The position numbers and the translations under genes were made by a program. Positions 1 to 8,049 of a DNA stretch of 19,963 nt are shown here, piece by piece. Numbering within the stretch: position 1 is the stretch's first letter; the number at the start of each line of letters is the position of its first letter. The notes below the pieces were generated by a model. That model made no database searches. It had not been told where the DNA came from and saw only the letters and a list, made by a program, of their open reading frames with translations. The DNA lies in the NCBI GenBank assembly GCA_900772625.1, contig CAAHEQ010000047.1:1-19963 (forward strand). Reading direction: 5' to 3'. Source of the DNA: Alphaproteobacteria bacterium (GTDB lineage: Bacteria; Pseudomonadota; Alphaproteobacteria; CAAHEQ01; UBA3637).

Positions 1-43
1 AAACAACGAAATCGCCTGGATTAAACCGATATTCTTTACTCAT
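1..43 (-). CDS. carD: CarD-family transcriptional regulator, N-terminal fragment (cut by window edge)
   Basis: Only the first 14 codons lie in the window, reading MSKEYRFNPGDFVV on the minus strand. The basic start followed by (F/N)xPGDFVV matches the opening of alphaproteobacterial CarD/CdnL-like proteins, which bind the RNA polymerase beta subunit and stabilise open promoter complexes. An AAGGAA ribosome-binding site lies about five bases upstream of the ATG (positions 49-54), and a TATAAT -10 box lies at 71-76. CarD next to a small ferredoxin gene is an arrangement I recall from alphaproteobacteria, which supports the call. The fragment is short, so the identification rests on these residues and on context. 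Confidence 0.7.
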   Translation of the reverse strand, partial: MSKEYRFNPGDFVV

Positions 44-70
44 TTGTTTTCCTTTTTCTTACTTTCGATG

Positions 71-99
71 ATTATATATATAGCACACTTTTTTAAAAA
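71..99 (-). promoter_or_regulatory. Probable promoter of carD
   Basis: On the minus strand a perfect TATAAT -10 box (71-76) lies 27 bases before the carD start codon. A poor T-rich -35 (94-99, TTTTTA) sits 17 bases upstream of it. It directly follows the ferredoxin terminator, so carD probably has its own transcript. The -35 match is weak. Confidence 0.45.
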
Positions 100-110
100 A
101 AGCAAAACAA

Positions 111-142
111 AAAAGCTAACCTATCAAAAAAGTTAGCTTTTT
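111..142 (-). terminator. Rho-independent terminator of the ferredoxin gene
   Basis: AAAAGCTAAC (111-120) and GTTAGCTTTT (132-141) form a perfect 10-bp stem with an 11-base loop. Reading on the minus strand the stem is followed by a T-rich tract, as expected for the end of the ferredoxin transcript. The plus strand also has T residues after the stem, so it may work both ways. Confidence 0.8.
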
Positions 143-149
143 CTTTGCG

Positions 150-389
150 TTATTTTGCAGCTTCAGGCCACTCTTTTGACTTTTCAGCATTAAAAGCAAC
201 CCATTTTTCATCAGCATCGTCTGAGTTTGCAATTGCGCCTTGAGGGCACTCACCAATGCAAACACCGCAATCGATGCAAGTATCTGGATCGACGACCATT
301 TGTGTATCGCCTTCGTGGAAAGCGCCGACTGGGCAAACATCTACACAGCTTTTGCACAAAACACATGAATCATTTACTACTGATGGCAT
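150..389 (-). CDS. 2[4Fe-4S] ferredoxin (FdxA-type position)
   Basis: A 79-residue bacterial ferredoxin, probably a cytosolic low-potential electron carrier. It has two cluster motifs of the form C-x2-C-x2-C-x3-C-P: C9/C12/C15/C19 and C38/C41/C44/C48. Both motifs are complete, so two [4Fe-4S] clusters are expected; the spacing differs from the classical seven-iron ferredoxin pattern. The C-terminal ~25 residues are an acidic, lysine-containing tail without cysteine. The start is fixed by an AAGGAG ribosome-binding site (397-402) seven bases upstream of ATG. It is followed by a terminator and then carD. Which redox enzyme it serves cannot be told from this window. Confidence 0.93.
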   Translation of the reverse strand: MPSVVNDSCVLCKSCVDVCPVGAFHEGDTQMVVDPDTCIDCGVCIGECPQGAIANSDDADEKWVAFNAEKSKEWPEAAK

Positions 390-425
390 ATTATTTCTCC
401 TTATTGTTAAAATGAAACGTCATCA

Positions 426-454
426 GTCATACATCTTTTTGAAAAAAATTGCAA
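426..454 (-). promoter_or_regulatory. Probable sigma-70-type promoter of the ferredoxin gene
   Basis: On the minus strand TTGCAA (449-454) and TATGAC (426-431) are separated by 17 bases. This would start transcription near 419, giving a leader of about 30 bases with the AAGGAG site. The match is good at -35 and moderate at -10. Confidence 0.5.
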
Positions 455-471
455 GCCTCTTTTTAAAACTC

Positions 472-510
472 TTGCATTTTTCTTGATTTTATCTATATAA
501 AGTCACATAC
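472..510 (+). promoter_or_regulatory. Candidate htpG promoter region (heat-shock-like and vegetative elements overlap)
   Basis: Two readings overlap upstream of htpG. CTTGATT (482-488), 15 bases, then CACATAC (504-510) resembles the sigma-32 consensus (CTTGAAA and CCCATnT) with mismatches. TTGCAT (472-477), 17 bases, then ATATAA (495-500) resembles a vegetative promoter. htpG is a classical heat-shock gene, so the first reading is plausible, but neither match is strong. Confidence 0.35.
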
Positions 511-536
511 AAACATATTAACGAAAGGAATATATT

Positions 537-2393
537 ATGGTCCAAGTTGAAAAGCACGACTTTCAAGCCGAAGTTTCTAAAGTTTTAAACATCGTTGTCA
601 ATTCGCTTTATTCGCACAGCGAGGTTTTCCTGCGCGAGCTGATTTCAAACGCCTCGGACGCCTGCGATAAATTGCGTTATGCCGCCCTGACACACCCTGA
701 TTTGATGAAAGATCACGGCGCATTCGAGATTATTTTAAAACCCGACAAAGCAGCAAAGACTTTGACAATTACCGACAACGGCATTGGAATGAGCAAAGAC
801 GAGCTGATTAACAACCTTGGCACAATTGCGCGCTCGGGCTCGGCCGAGTTTGCCTCTCACCTGACAGGCGACAACAAAAAAGATATTAACTTAATTGGTC
901 AATTCGGTGTTGGCTTTTATTCGGCATTTATGGTGGCAAGCCTTGTCGAAGTCATTTCAAAAAAAGCAGGCGATGAGATGGGCTATAAGTGGACAAGCGA
1001 GGGCAACGGTTCGTTTACTATCGAACAAGACGATACGGCCAAAACAGGCACTACTATCATCCTGCACTTGAAAAAAGAGTTTGAAGAATACACCGACCCG
1101 ATGCGTTTACGCTTTGTTGTCAAGCAATACTCGGATCATATTTCGGTGCCTATCGTACTTGAAAACGGCAAAGAAAAGGAAACGCTCAATTCGTCCTCCG
1201 CGCTGTGGATGCGCCCAAAAGCTGACATTACAGAAGAGCAATACCGCGATTTTTACCGCGCTTTAACGCATAACTTTGACGAACCATGGCTGACGCTGCA
1301 TTATAAAGCCGAGGGCATTATCGAATATAATGCTTTGCTCTTTATTCCCTCCAAAGCGCCGTTCGATATGTTCCAACCCGACAAAAAGCACGGGCTGAAC
1401 TTGTACGTCAACCGCGTCTTTATCTCGAACGAAGTGGAAGAATTGCTGCCCCATTACTTGCGTTTTGTGCAAGGTGTCATCGATACGACCGAGCTGCCGT
1501 TGAATGTCAGCCGTGAAATGTTGCAACACACACCTGTTTTGGGCAAAATCAAAAAAGGCATTGTCACACGCATTTTGGAGGAAATGAAGAAAAAATCCGC
1601 AGATAAAGAAGCCTATAACAAGTTTTGGAAAGAGTTTGGCGTTGTGTTTAAAGAAGGTCTTTATGAAGAGCCTGAAAACGTTAAAAAGATTGCGCCTTTA
1701 TGCCGTTTTTACTCCAGTAAAGTTGACGGCCTGGTGACGTTGGAAGAGTACCTGTCACGTATGGTTGACGGGCAAAAGAACATCTATTACTTGACGGGCG
1801 ATGATTTGACGGTTTTGAAAAACAATCCGTCCTTAGAGGGCTTTACCGCCAAAGGCATCGAGGTTTTGCTTTTAACCGACCCAATTGACGAGTTCTGGCC
1901 GCAAGTTTTCACCGAGTGGGACGGCAAAAAAATCTTGCCTATTGCCTATCCAGACAAAGACTTTGAACAAATCAAATCCTTAAACGAAGCCACAGGCGAA
2001 AGCTTGGAAGAGGAAATGCAAAAGCTCTTGCTCGACCGCGTCAAGACAGTGCTGAAAGATCAAGTCTCTGATGTTAAAATCACGACAAGATTAAATAAAT
2101 CACCTGTCGCATTGGTCGCAGGTCAAGGCCAAATGAGCATTCATCTTGAACGCTTGATGAAGCAACACGGACAAAAGCAGCTGTTTGCCTCAACACGGAT
2201 TTTGGAGTTAAACCCGCGCCACACGCTTGTCAAAAAGCTGGCACAAGCCATTTTTGACAAAGCCGATGAAGAAAAAATCAATAACGCCGTGTGGATTTTG
2301 TATGACGAAGCTCGAGCGATTGAAGGCGAACCTTTGGTCGATCCTGCGGGCTTTATCGAAAAAATCAATGCCTTTATGGAAAAAGGTCTATAA
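537..2393 (+). CDS. htpG: HtpG, Hsp90-family molecular chaperone
   Basis: A 618-residue cytosolic ATP-dependent chaperone, close to the usual bacterial length (about 620-630). The N-terminal GHKL ATPase domain is complete: FLRELISNASDA (31-42, with E34 as the expected catalytic base and N38 for Mg-ATP), DNGIGM (80-85) and the glycine-rich GQFGVGFYSAF lid motif (121-131). Middle and C-terminal dimerisation domains follow with no gaps. There is no eukaryotic MEEVD tail, as expected for bacteria. The start codon is preceded by GAAAGGA. The gene stands alone, with divergent ferredoxin upstream and a strong terminator downstream. Confidence 0.97.
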   Translation: MVQVEKHDFQAEVSKVLNIVVNSLYSHSEVFLRELISNASDACDKLRYAALTHPDLMKDHGAFEIILKPDKAAKTLTITDNGIGMSKDELINNLGTIARSGSAEFASHLTGDNKKDINLIGQFGVGFYSAFMVASLVEVISKKAGDEMGYKWTSEGNGSFTIEQDDTAKTGTTIILHLKKEFEEYTDPMRLRFVVKQYSDHISVPIVLENGKEKETLNSSSALWMRPKADITEEQYRDFYRALTHNFDEPWLTLHYKAEGIIEYNALLFIPSKAPFDMFQPDKKHGLNLYVNRVFISNEVEELLPHYLRFVQGVIDTTELPLNVSREMLQHTPVLGKIKKGIVTRILEEMKKKSADKEAYNKFWKEFGVVFKEGLYEEPENVKKIAPLCRFYSSKVDGLVTLEEYLSRMVDGQKNIYYLTGDDLTVLKNNPSLEGFTAKGIEVLLLTDPIDEFWPQVFTEWDGKKILPIAYPDKDFEQIKSLNEATGESLEEEMQKLLLDRVKTVLKDQVSDVKITTRLNKSPVALVAGQGQMSIHLERLMKQHGQKQLFASTRILELNPRHTLVKKLAQAIFDKADEEKINNAVWILYDEARAIEGEPLVDPAGFIEKINAFMEKGL

Positions 2394-2408
2394 TCCAAAA
2401 GCTGCCTG

Positions 2409-2440
2409 AAAGCCGTCTTAAAATCAAGGCGGCTTTTTTG
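2409..2440 (+). terminator. Rho-independent terminator of htpG
   Basis: AAAGCCGTCTT (2409-2419) pairs with AAGGCGGCTTT (2426-2436) in an 11-bp stem with one G-T pair and a 6-base loop, followed by a run of T. It starts 15 bases after the htpG stop. Confidence 0.92.
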
Positions 2441-2453
2441 GGGCTTTTTACCG

Positions 2454-2467
2454 AGCGTTGCAACGCT
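2454..2467. repeat. 14-bp perfect palindrome between htpG and parE
   Basis: AGCGTTGCAACGCT is perfectly self-complementary and lies after the htpG terminator, about 65 bases before the parE -35 box. The rest of the 2441-2568 gap holds only the parE promoter candidate. It could be a protein-binding site; no family is recognised. Confidence 0.35.
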
Positions 2468-2530
2468 TTAAGTTGAGACACTGGATTTAAGGCATTTTAT
2501 TTTCGTCCTAAAAATGCGTTAAAAAAAGAC

Positions 2531-2559
2531 TTGCTTTTTGCGCAAAAGACATTTAAAAT
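2531..2559 (+). promoter_or_regulatory. Probable parE promoter giving a nearly leaderless mRNA
   Basis: TTGCTT (2531-2536), 17 bases, TAAAAT (2554-2559). The predicted transcription start (about 2565-2569) almost coincides with the parE ATG at 2569, and no Shine-Dalgarno sequence precedes that ATG. Confidence 0.5.
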
Positions 2560-2568
2560 GCAAGCATT

Positions 2569-4560
2569 ATGACAGATTTATTTAACAACACAACACAAAC
2601 AAAAGCCGAGTATTCTGCTCGAGATATCGAGGTACTCGAAGGATTGGAACCAGTACGCCGCCGCCCAGGTATGTACATCGGTGGCATTGACGAGCGCGCC
2701 TATCATCACTTGGCGGCCGAAATCATCGACAACTCGATGGACGAAGCGGTTGCAGGCTATGCTTCCGTCATCACGGTGGAATTGTTCGCGGACGGCAAAA
2801 TCTCGGTCACCGATAACGGCCGAGGCATTCCTGTTGATCCACATCCAAAATACCCCGACAAATCGGCTTTGGAAGTCATTACGACAATGCTGCATTCAGG
2901 CGGCAAATTTGGTGGCAAAGCTTATGCTGTTTCGGGTGGTTTGCATGGCGTTGGTTTGTCGGTTGTCAATGCGCTGTCCAGCGAAATGACGGTCGATGTA
3001 GCTCGTGATAAAAAGCTGTATCGTCAAGAGTATTCCAGAGGCGTGCCTTTAGCGCCTGTTGCCTGTATTGGTAATGTTGCTAATCGCCGCGGAACGACTG
3101 TCACGTTCTTGCCCGACACTCAGATTTTTGGCGAAACAACGCGTTTTAAACCCGCAACCATTTTTAAAATGGTCAAGACGAAAGCGTTTTTATTCCGCGG
3201 GGTCGAGTTGCGCTTTATTTGCGCGCCCGAGTTGATTAAAGAAGGCGACACAACGCCTACACAAGTCACGCTGAAATATCCAAATGGTATTGAAGATTAT
3301 TTAAAGTCGCTGACGGAAAAGACACCGCTTTTAATGCCACGCTTTTTTGCGGGTCGATCCGACTTGCCCGAAGGCAAAGGCTTTGTCGAATGGGCGATTG
3401 TATGGCCAGACTTTGCACCCGATGCATTTCAATACTCTTACTGCAACACAATTCCAACCCCCGAAGGCGGTACGCACGAAACAGGTCTCAGAGCAGGTCT
3501 GACAAAAAGTTTGCGCGCTTATGCCGAAATGGTGGGCTGCAAAAAAGCCTCTGAAATCACGGCAGACGACATTGTCGGCACGGCCGATGTGATGCTGTCT
3601 TTGTTTCTAAAGGACGCACAATTCCAAGGGCAAACAAAGGAAAAGCTGACCTCTCCTGAAGCGGCTCGCTTAATCGAAAACGCCGTCAAAGATCCGTTTG
3701 ATCATTACTTGAGCGCCGACACCAAAATGGCCAACTTATTGCTTGATTATATTTTGGAACGTGTGGAAGACCGCAAGCGCAAAAAGAAAAATCAAGAGAT
3801 TGCCCGAGCCTCCATTACAAAGCGCCTGCGCTTACCTGGAAAACTGGCAGATTGCTCACACAAGCACACCGAAGGCACTGAGATTTTTATTGTCGAGGGT
3901 GATTCGGCGGGTGGTTCTGCAAAACAAGCACGCAACCGTGAAACGCAAGCGATTTTGCCTTTGCGCGGTAAGATTTTGAACGTTGCCAGCGCATCGCGCG
4001 AAAAAATGATGGCCAACGAAGAAATCAATAATATGATTGAAGCGCTCGGCTGTGGCACGCGCGACAAATATAATGAAGAAAACTTGCGTTATGAAAAAAT
4101 TATTATTATGACCGATGCGGACGTGGACGGCGCGCATATCGCCTCATTGATGATGACATTCTTTTACCAAGAAATGCCTCAGTTGATTTTAAACGGGCAC
4201 GTATTTTTGGCAATGCCACCTTTGTTCCGATTGACGCAAGGCGACAAGTCCGTCTATGCAATGGATGACGAGGAAAAAGATCGCTTGCTGAAAACAACCT
4301 TTAAAAACTCAAAAAGTGTCGAAATCAGCCGATTTAAAGGTTTAGGTGAAATGCCACCCTATCAATTAAAAGAAACGACTATGAATCCGAAAACGCGGAC
4401 TTTGCTGCGCGTAGATTTGCCCGATTCCAAAAAAGAAATGGAGCAAGAAGAAGCGATTTACACAGCCTCGATTGTCAAGCAATTGATGGGCAATGACCCC
4501 GAAAAGCGTTTCCAGTTTATTCAAGAAAACGCTCGTTTCGTTGACAATTTGGATATTTAA
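2569..4560 (+). CDS. parE: DNA topoisomerase IV subunit B (ParE)
   Basis: A 663-residue type IIA topoisomerase ATPase subunit; with ParC (not in this window) it would decatenate daughter chromosomes. The GHKL ATPase domain shows E51 and N55 in EIIDNSMDEA, DNGRGIP (82-88), GGLHGVG (123-129) and the transducer-domain QTKEKL (355-360). The TOPRIM domain has VEGDSAGGSAKQ (442-453) and the metal-binding DADVD (516-520), followed by RFKGLGEM (588-595). The length and the LPGKLADC sequence (422-429) point to ParE rather than the usually longer GyrB of alphaproteobacteria. The 3' end overlaps the convergent repeat-protein gene by four bases. No Shine-Dalgarno is seen at the chosen start, but the N-terminus aligns well with the family. 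Confidence 0.92.
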   Translation: MTDLFNNTTQTKAEYSARDIEVLEGLEPVRRRPGMYIGGIDERAYHHLAAEIIDNSMDEAVAGYASVITVELFADGKISVTDNGRGIPVDPHPKYPDKSALEVITTMLHSGGKFGGKAYAVSGGLHGVGLSVVNALSSEMTVDVARDKKLYRQEYSRGVPLAPVACIGNVANRRGTTVTFLPDTQIFGETTRFKPATIFKMVKTKAFLFRGVELRFICAPELIKEGDTTPTQVTLKYPNGIEDYLKSLTEKTPLLMPRFFAGRSDLPEGKGFVEWAIVWPDFAPDAFQYSYCNTIPTPEGGTHETGLRAGLTKSLRAYAEMVGCKKASEITADDIVGTADVMLSLFLKDAQFQGQTKEKLTSPEAARLIENAVKDPFDHYLSADTKMANLLLDYILERVEDRKRKKKNQEIARASITKRLRLPGKLADCSHKHTEGTEIFIVEGDSAGGSAKQARNRETQAILPLRGKILNVASASREKMMANEEINNMIEALGCGTRDKYNEENLRYEKIIIMTDADVDGAHIASLMMTFFYQEMPQLILNGHVFLAMPPLFRLTQGDKSVYAMDDEEKDRLLKTTFKNSKSVEISRFKGLGEMPPYQLKETTMNPKTRTLLRVDLPDSKKEMEQEEAIYTASIVKQLMGNDPEKRFQFIQENARFVDNLDI

Positions 4561-5900
4561 CTTCTCGTTTGCTGATATTGCTTTAACCGTTGCATCACAG
4601 GACACGGATAATGTGCGATTATCTCCGCATCAGAATGGACAACCTTACCGCTGCTCGCTTTAATCTGAGTTGATAAAGCATCTCGAAGTTCTTGCTTATT
4701 AACAAGTTGAAATAAAACGTTGCGCGTAATTGGCGCTTGCGTTCTTTTTTGCAAATAGCAATAATACAATAAACGCATTTGAATATTTTCCGCTGATTTT
4801 GCAATATAATTAGAATAGCTTTTCAACTTCGGCTCAACAACACAACCCATCCGCTTAAAAATATCGTCCAACTGAGCAATCTTCAGTAACGTTGTTGCGG
4901 GCGCGTACGTAAAACCGACAGGACGGTTGATTCCAAACTTAACAAAATCTTCTTTAGTAGTTTTAAGCCCTCTAAAAGCGCGAATTGCCCTTTGCTCATC
5001 CGCCGTCAGTGCCTCCATATCTTCTTTTGGTAAAGAGGACGGATTGTTTAAATAACGCACGGCATTATCGATGTTGTACTTTAAAGTTTTTTTATCACGA
5101 AAGAACATACTCGGAGAACGCAAGCAACAAATTATCCACTGAGCTTGCGACAGACCAGCTACTTTTGCATTTTCGATGATATGCTTTTTAAGCGTTTTCG
5201 AATTGGCAAAATATAAGCACGGCATATATTGGCACGACTTGCTCCACTGCTCTACTGAAATATTCAACATTTGTGCATTTTGTATCAGGTTGTTTTTCAT
5301 AAGCTTTGGCGTCATCGAAAATAGCATTGGATAGCGCATACATAATGTCAGCCATTGATCTTTGCTTAAATTCGCCAGCGCTCTATTCGCTTCAAACTTC
5401 TTCATGAGTGTTTCAATTTTTGCATAAAACAACGGCAAATGAACACGACAGGCGCTCAACCACTGATGTGGTTTACAGCCAAATGTCGCGACTGCTTCCT
5501 CCACATGACGCCTTAATGTTGCATAGCCATAGACCAACAAAGACGGCTCTTTATGACAATAAGCCTTCCATACTGCTGGCGTAAAAACAGATGCGGTGGG
5601 CGAATTATCAGTTTCAAACTCAGTCGCAAGCCTGAAATTGGCAACGTTATGTTTTAACGTTGTTTCCGTGCGTACCGTCAATAAAGTCGGCTTTCTTTTG
5701 GATAAATACATAAACTCACTTTGCGTCACACCCAACCCTTTTGCGCCATTTTCAACGCGGTTTTTAATGACTTCCAATTGTTCAAAAGTCAGTTTATGAA
5801 AACGTGGATAACGGCGGCAAATTGCCTCCCAGTCTTCAACTGAAATATCTAGTGCTTTAGCAACGTGTTCAACACTGCATAACTGTTGGTTTATGTCCAT
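4557..5900 (-). CDS. mTERF-like 36-residue helical-repeat protein, function unknown
   Basis: A 447-residue soluble protein made largely of repeats. Five consecutive units carry tryptophan exactly 36 residues apart (W111, W147, W183, W219, W255), each with cysteine four residues later (C115 to C259), then a conserved proline about four further on, hydrophobic/aromatic residues, and a Thr-Leu-Lys boundary. Degenerate units occur before (from about residue 10, W24/C28/P32; about 46-82) and after (about 307-340). The unit outline, L-x-x-S-x-x-x-W-x-x-x-C-x-x-x-P-x-L-F, resembles mTERF repeats, which form nucleic-acid-binding alpha-solenoids in mitochondria and chloroplasts. The 108-residue C-terminal part is basic and not recognised. 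I chose ATG 5900 rather than the in-frame ATG at 5939 because GGAG lies at 5910-5913 and the upstream ATG lies inside the promoter. A DNA- or RNA-binding role is inference; other repeat families (TALE-like, ankyrin) fit less well. Confidence 0.75.
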   Translation of the reverse strand: MDINQQLCSVEHVAKALDISVEDWEAICRRYPRFHKLTFEQLEVIKNRVENGAKGLGVTQSEFMYLSKRKPTLLTVRTETTLKHNVANFRLATEFETDNSPTASVFTPAVWKAYCHKEPSLLVYGYATLRRHVEEAVATFGCKPHQWLSACRVHLPLFYAKIETLMKKFEANRALANLSKDQWLTLCMRYPMLFSMTPKLMKNNLIQNAQMLNISVEQWSKSCQYMPCLYFANSKTLKKHIIENAKVAGLSQAQWIICCLRSPSMFFRDKKTLKYNIDNAVRYLNNPSSLPKEDMEALTADEQRAIRAFRGLKTTKEDFVKFGINRPVGFTYAPATTLLKIAQLDDIFKRMGCVVEPKLKSYSNYIAKSAENIQMRLLYYCYLQKRTQAPITRNVLFQLVNKQELRDALSTQIKASSGKVVHSDAEIIAHYPCPVMQRLKQYQQTRS

Positions 5901-5929
5901 CAATAGAATCTCCTTTTTTTGATAAAGGC

Positions 5930-5958
5930 AGAATATCATAGCATTAACATTTTGTCAA
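5930..5958 (-). promoter_or_regulatory. Strong sigma-70-type promoter of the repeat-protein gene
   Basis: On the minus strand a perfect TTGACA (5953-5958) is followed by 17 bases and TATTCT (5930-5935). Transcription should begin near 5923, about 23 bases before the chosen start codon at 5900 and upstream of its GGAG site. This supports independent expression and excludes the ATG at 5939. Confidence 0.75.
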
Positions 5959-6041
5959 TCTTTTTCTTTTTGTCTGTCGTGGAGCACATATTGAACGGCG
6001 CAATCGAGGGTCCCAAAGATTCGTGCACGCGCAAGCAGCGC

Positions 6042-8000
6042 TTAAAAAAAGCTGTACGGATCAATGTCTACACGCACCGTGACGGCAGAAGGAAATTGAA
6101 ACGGCTTTAGCCACCGTCTGATGATTTTTTGCAAGGCAATATTTTTGGCGGATTTGACCAAGATGCGATAGCGGTACTTTCCTCTGAGCTGATAAATCGG
6201 CGCGCTGACGGGGCCTAAAAACTCGACTCCTGCAATGGAGGGTGCATGGCGCATCAGCGTTTTTGCAACACTTATAGCAAGATTTTCTTGTTTAGCGCTG
6301 ATAATCACGCCCGCCAATCGCCCAAACGGCGGCATCGAAAGCATTTGTCTGGCACTGATTTCCGTTTGCATAAACAGAGGTCTGTCGCCTGTTTGTAAAG
6401 CCTGAATCACATTGTTTTGGGGACTGTACGTTTGGATATAGGCGCTGCCTTTTTTATCATAGCGCCCTGCGCGACCCGCCACTTGTTGCAACAGTTGGAA
6501 CGTGCGTTCGCTGGCACGCAAGTCACCGCCAGCCAAACCAAAGTCTGCGTCCACAATGCCTACCAACGTTAAGTTTGGAAAGTTATGCCCTTTAGCCAGC
6601 ATTTGCGTCCCGATTAAAATATCGACTTGATTTTGCGACAAAGCCGAACACAGCTCATCAAACTGTTTAACCGAGCTCATCGTATCGCTGGTGACCATTT
6701 GCACACGCGCAGACGGGAACAATTCTGTCACTTCTTCATATATTTTCTCTACCCCTGCGCCACACGAGATTAGGCAATCCTTTTCCCCGCACGCAGGGCA
6801 CACATTTGTCAATCGTCTTGTGTATCCGCATTGGTGACAAACAAGCTTTCCTTGCGCTTTATGTTCGGTCAGAAACACCGAACAGTGCGGACAGGCTAGC
6901 TTTTCACCACACGCTCGGCATAGCACCAGCGGTGAATAGCCTCGCCTGTTTAAAAACAAAAGCGACTGATTGCCGTGCTCCATATTTTCTTTAAGCGCCT
7001 CGCGCAAGCTCAAAGACAAAAAACCTTTTTCCTCTTTGCTTTTCGTACGCATATCAATCAAATGAATGTCAGGCAAGCACGCGCCTGCAAAACGCTCGTG
7101 CAATTCGACCTTGTCAAACTTGCCGCTTTGGACATTGCAATAAGTTTCCAATGAGGGTGTTGCTGAGGCCAAAAGAACGGGAAATTGTTCGATATTGGCG
7201 CGCACGATTGCCATATCTCGCGCTTGATATAAAACGCCCTCTTCTTGCTTATACGAACTGTCGTGCTCTTCGTCCACCACCACAAGCCCCAAGTTTGGAA
7301 ACGGCAAAAACAGCGCAGACCGAGCCCCGACCAGCACATCGACCTGCCCTTTAGCCAACGCTTGCCACGTATCTTTGCGTTGTTTAGGCGTCATTGCCGA
7401 ATGCCACACGGCTGGTTTAACGCCAAAACGTTTTTCAAAGCGCTCTAACCACGCATTCGTTAAGGTGATTTCGGGCAATAAGACGAGCACTTGCTTGCCC
7501 GCCTCGATCGCTTTTGCAATGGCCTCAAAATACACCGCTGTTTTACCAGATCCTGTGACGCCGTCTATTAACGTGACGGAAAACGCAGGTTTGATTTTGG
7601 GCAAAATATGCGCGATTGCTGCCTGCTGCTCGGTTGAAAATTGAATAGGTATAGCCATAGGCACAGGTTTTGCAAACTGGAGGGGCTTTTTGCTCGCCGC
7701 ACACACGTCCACGGGCACAACCATTTTTAAAATCAACCCCGCGGGCGACAGCGTATAATCCGCAACCCAATCCACAAACTGCATCATCGATTGCGTCAAA
7801 GGCACTACATCACAAACATCTGCAATCGTTTTAATCTTTTCATCTGGAAAGCTTTCATCAATGGGCGCATTCCACACCACGCCAACGGACTCGGTGCGGC
7901 CAAAGGGCACTTTTACGAATGTGCCTGCGGACAATGCTTGCGGTGCCAAATAGGTGCACATAGAAAAAAGATTAGGCAACAGAACAGATATTTTTTGCAT
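6042..8000 (-). CDS. priA: Primosomal protein N', replication-restart helicase PriA
   Basis: A 652-residue 3'-5' DNA helicase that reloads the replisome at stalled forks and D-loops. An N-terminal DNA-binding region (about 1-100) precedes a superfamily 2 helicase core with Walker A GVTGSGKT (147-154), DEEHDSSYKQ (243-252) and motif VI QVAGRAGR (506-513). Between the helicase lobes the zinc-binding module is intact, with four CxxC-type pairs: C361/C364, C370/C373, C388/C391 and C401/C404. It is shorter than E. coli PriA (732 residues), mainly at the N-terminal side, but no essential motif is missing. AAGGAA (8013-8018) precedes the ATG. It is divergent from xerC with only 49 bases between the start codons. 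Confidence 0.96.
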   Translation of the reverse strand: MQKISVLLPNLFSMCTYLAPQALSAGTFVKVPFGRTESVGVVWNAPIDESFPDEKIKTIADVCDVVPLTQSMMQFVDWVADYTLSPAGLILKMVVPVDVCAASKKPLQFAKPVPMAIPIQFSTEQQAAIAHILPKIKPAFSVTLIDGVTGSGKTAVYFEAIAKAIEAGKQVLVLLPEITLTNAWLERFEKRFGVKPAVWHSAMTPKQRKDTWQALAKGQVDVLVGARSALFLPFPNLGLVVVDEEHDSSYKQEEGVLYQARDMAIVRANIEQFPVLLASATPSLETYCNVQSGKFDKVELHERFAGACLPDIHLIDMRTKSKEEKGFLSLSLREALKENMEHGNQSLLFLNRRGYSPLVLCRACGEKLACPHCSVFLTEHKAQGKLVCHQCGYTRRLTNVCPACGEKDCLISCGAGVEKIYEEVTELFPSARVQMVTSDTMSSVKQFDELCSALSQNQVDILIGTQMLAKGHNFPNLTLVGIVDADFGLAGGDLRASERTFQLLQQVAGRAGRYDKKGSAYIQTYSPQNNVIQALQTGDRPLFMQTEISARQMLSMPPFGRLAGVIISAKQENLAISVAKTLMRHAPSIAGVEFLGPVSAPIYQLRGKYRYRILVKSAKNIALQKIIRRWLKPFQFPSAVTVRVDIDPYSFF

Positions 8001-8049
8001 TTTGTTATTTTATTCCTTATACTGAGGTTATAACAGGATATATAAAAGA

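Noticed and set aside
5901..5939. In-frame upstream start (ATG at 5939) for the repeat protein
   Set aside because: It lies between the -10 and -35 boxes of a strong promoter and has no ribosome-binding site; ATG 5900 has GGAG.
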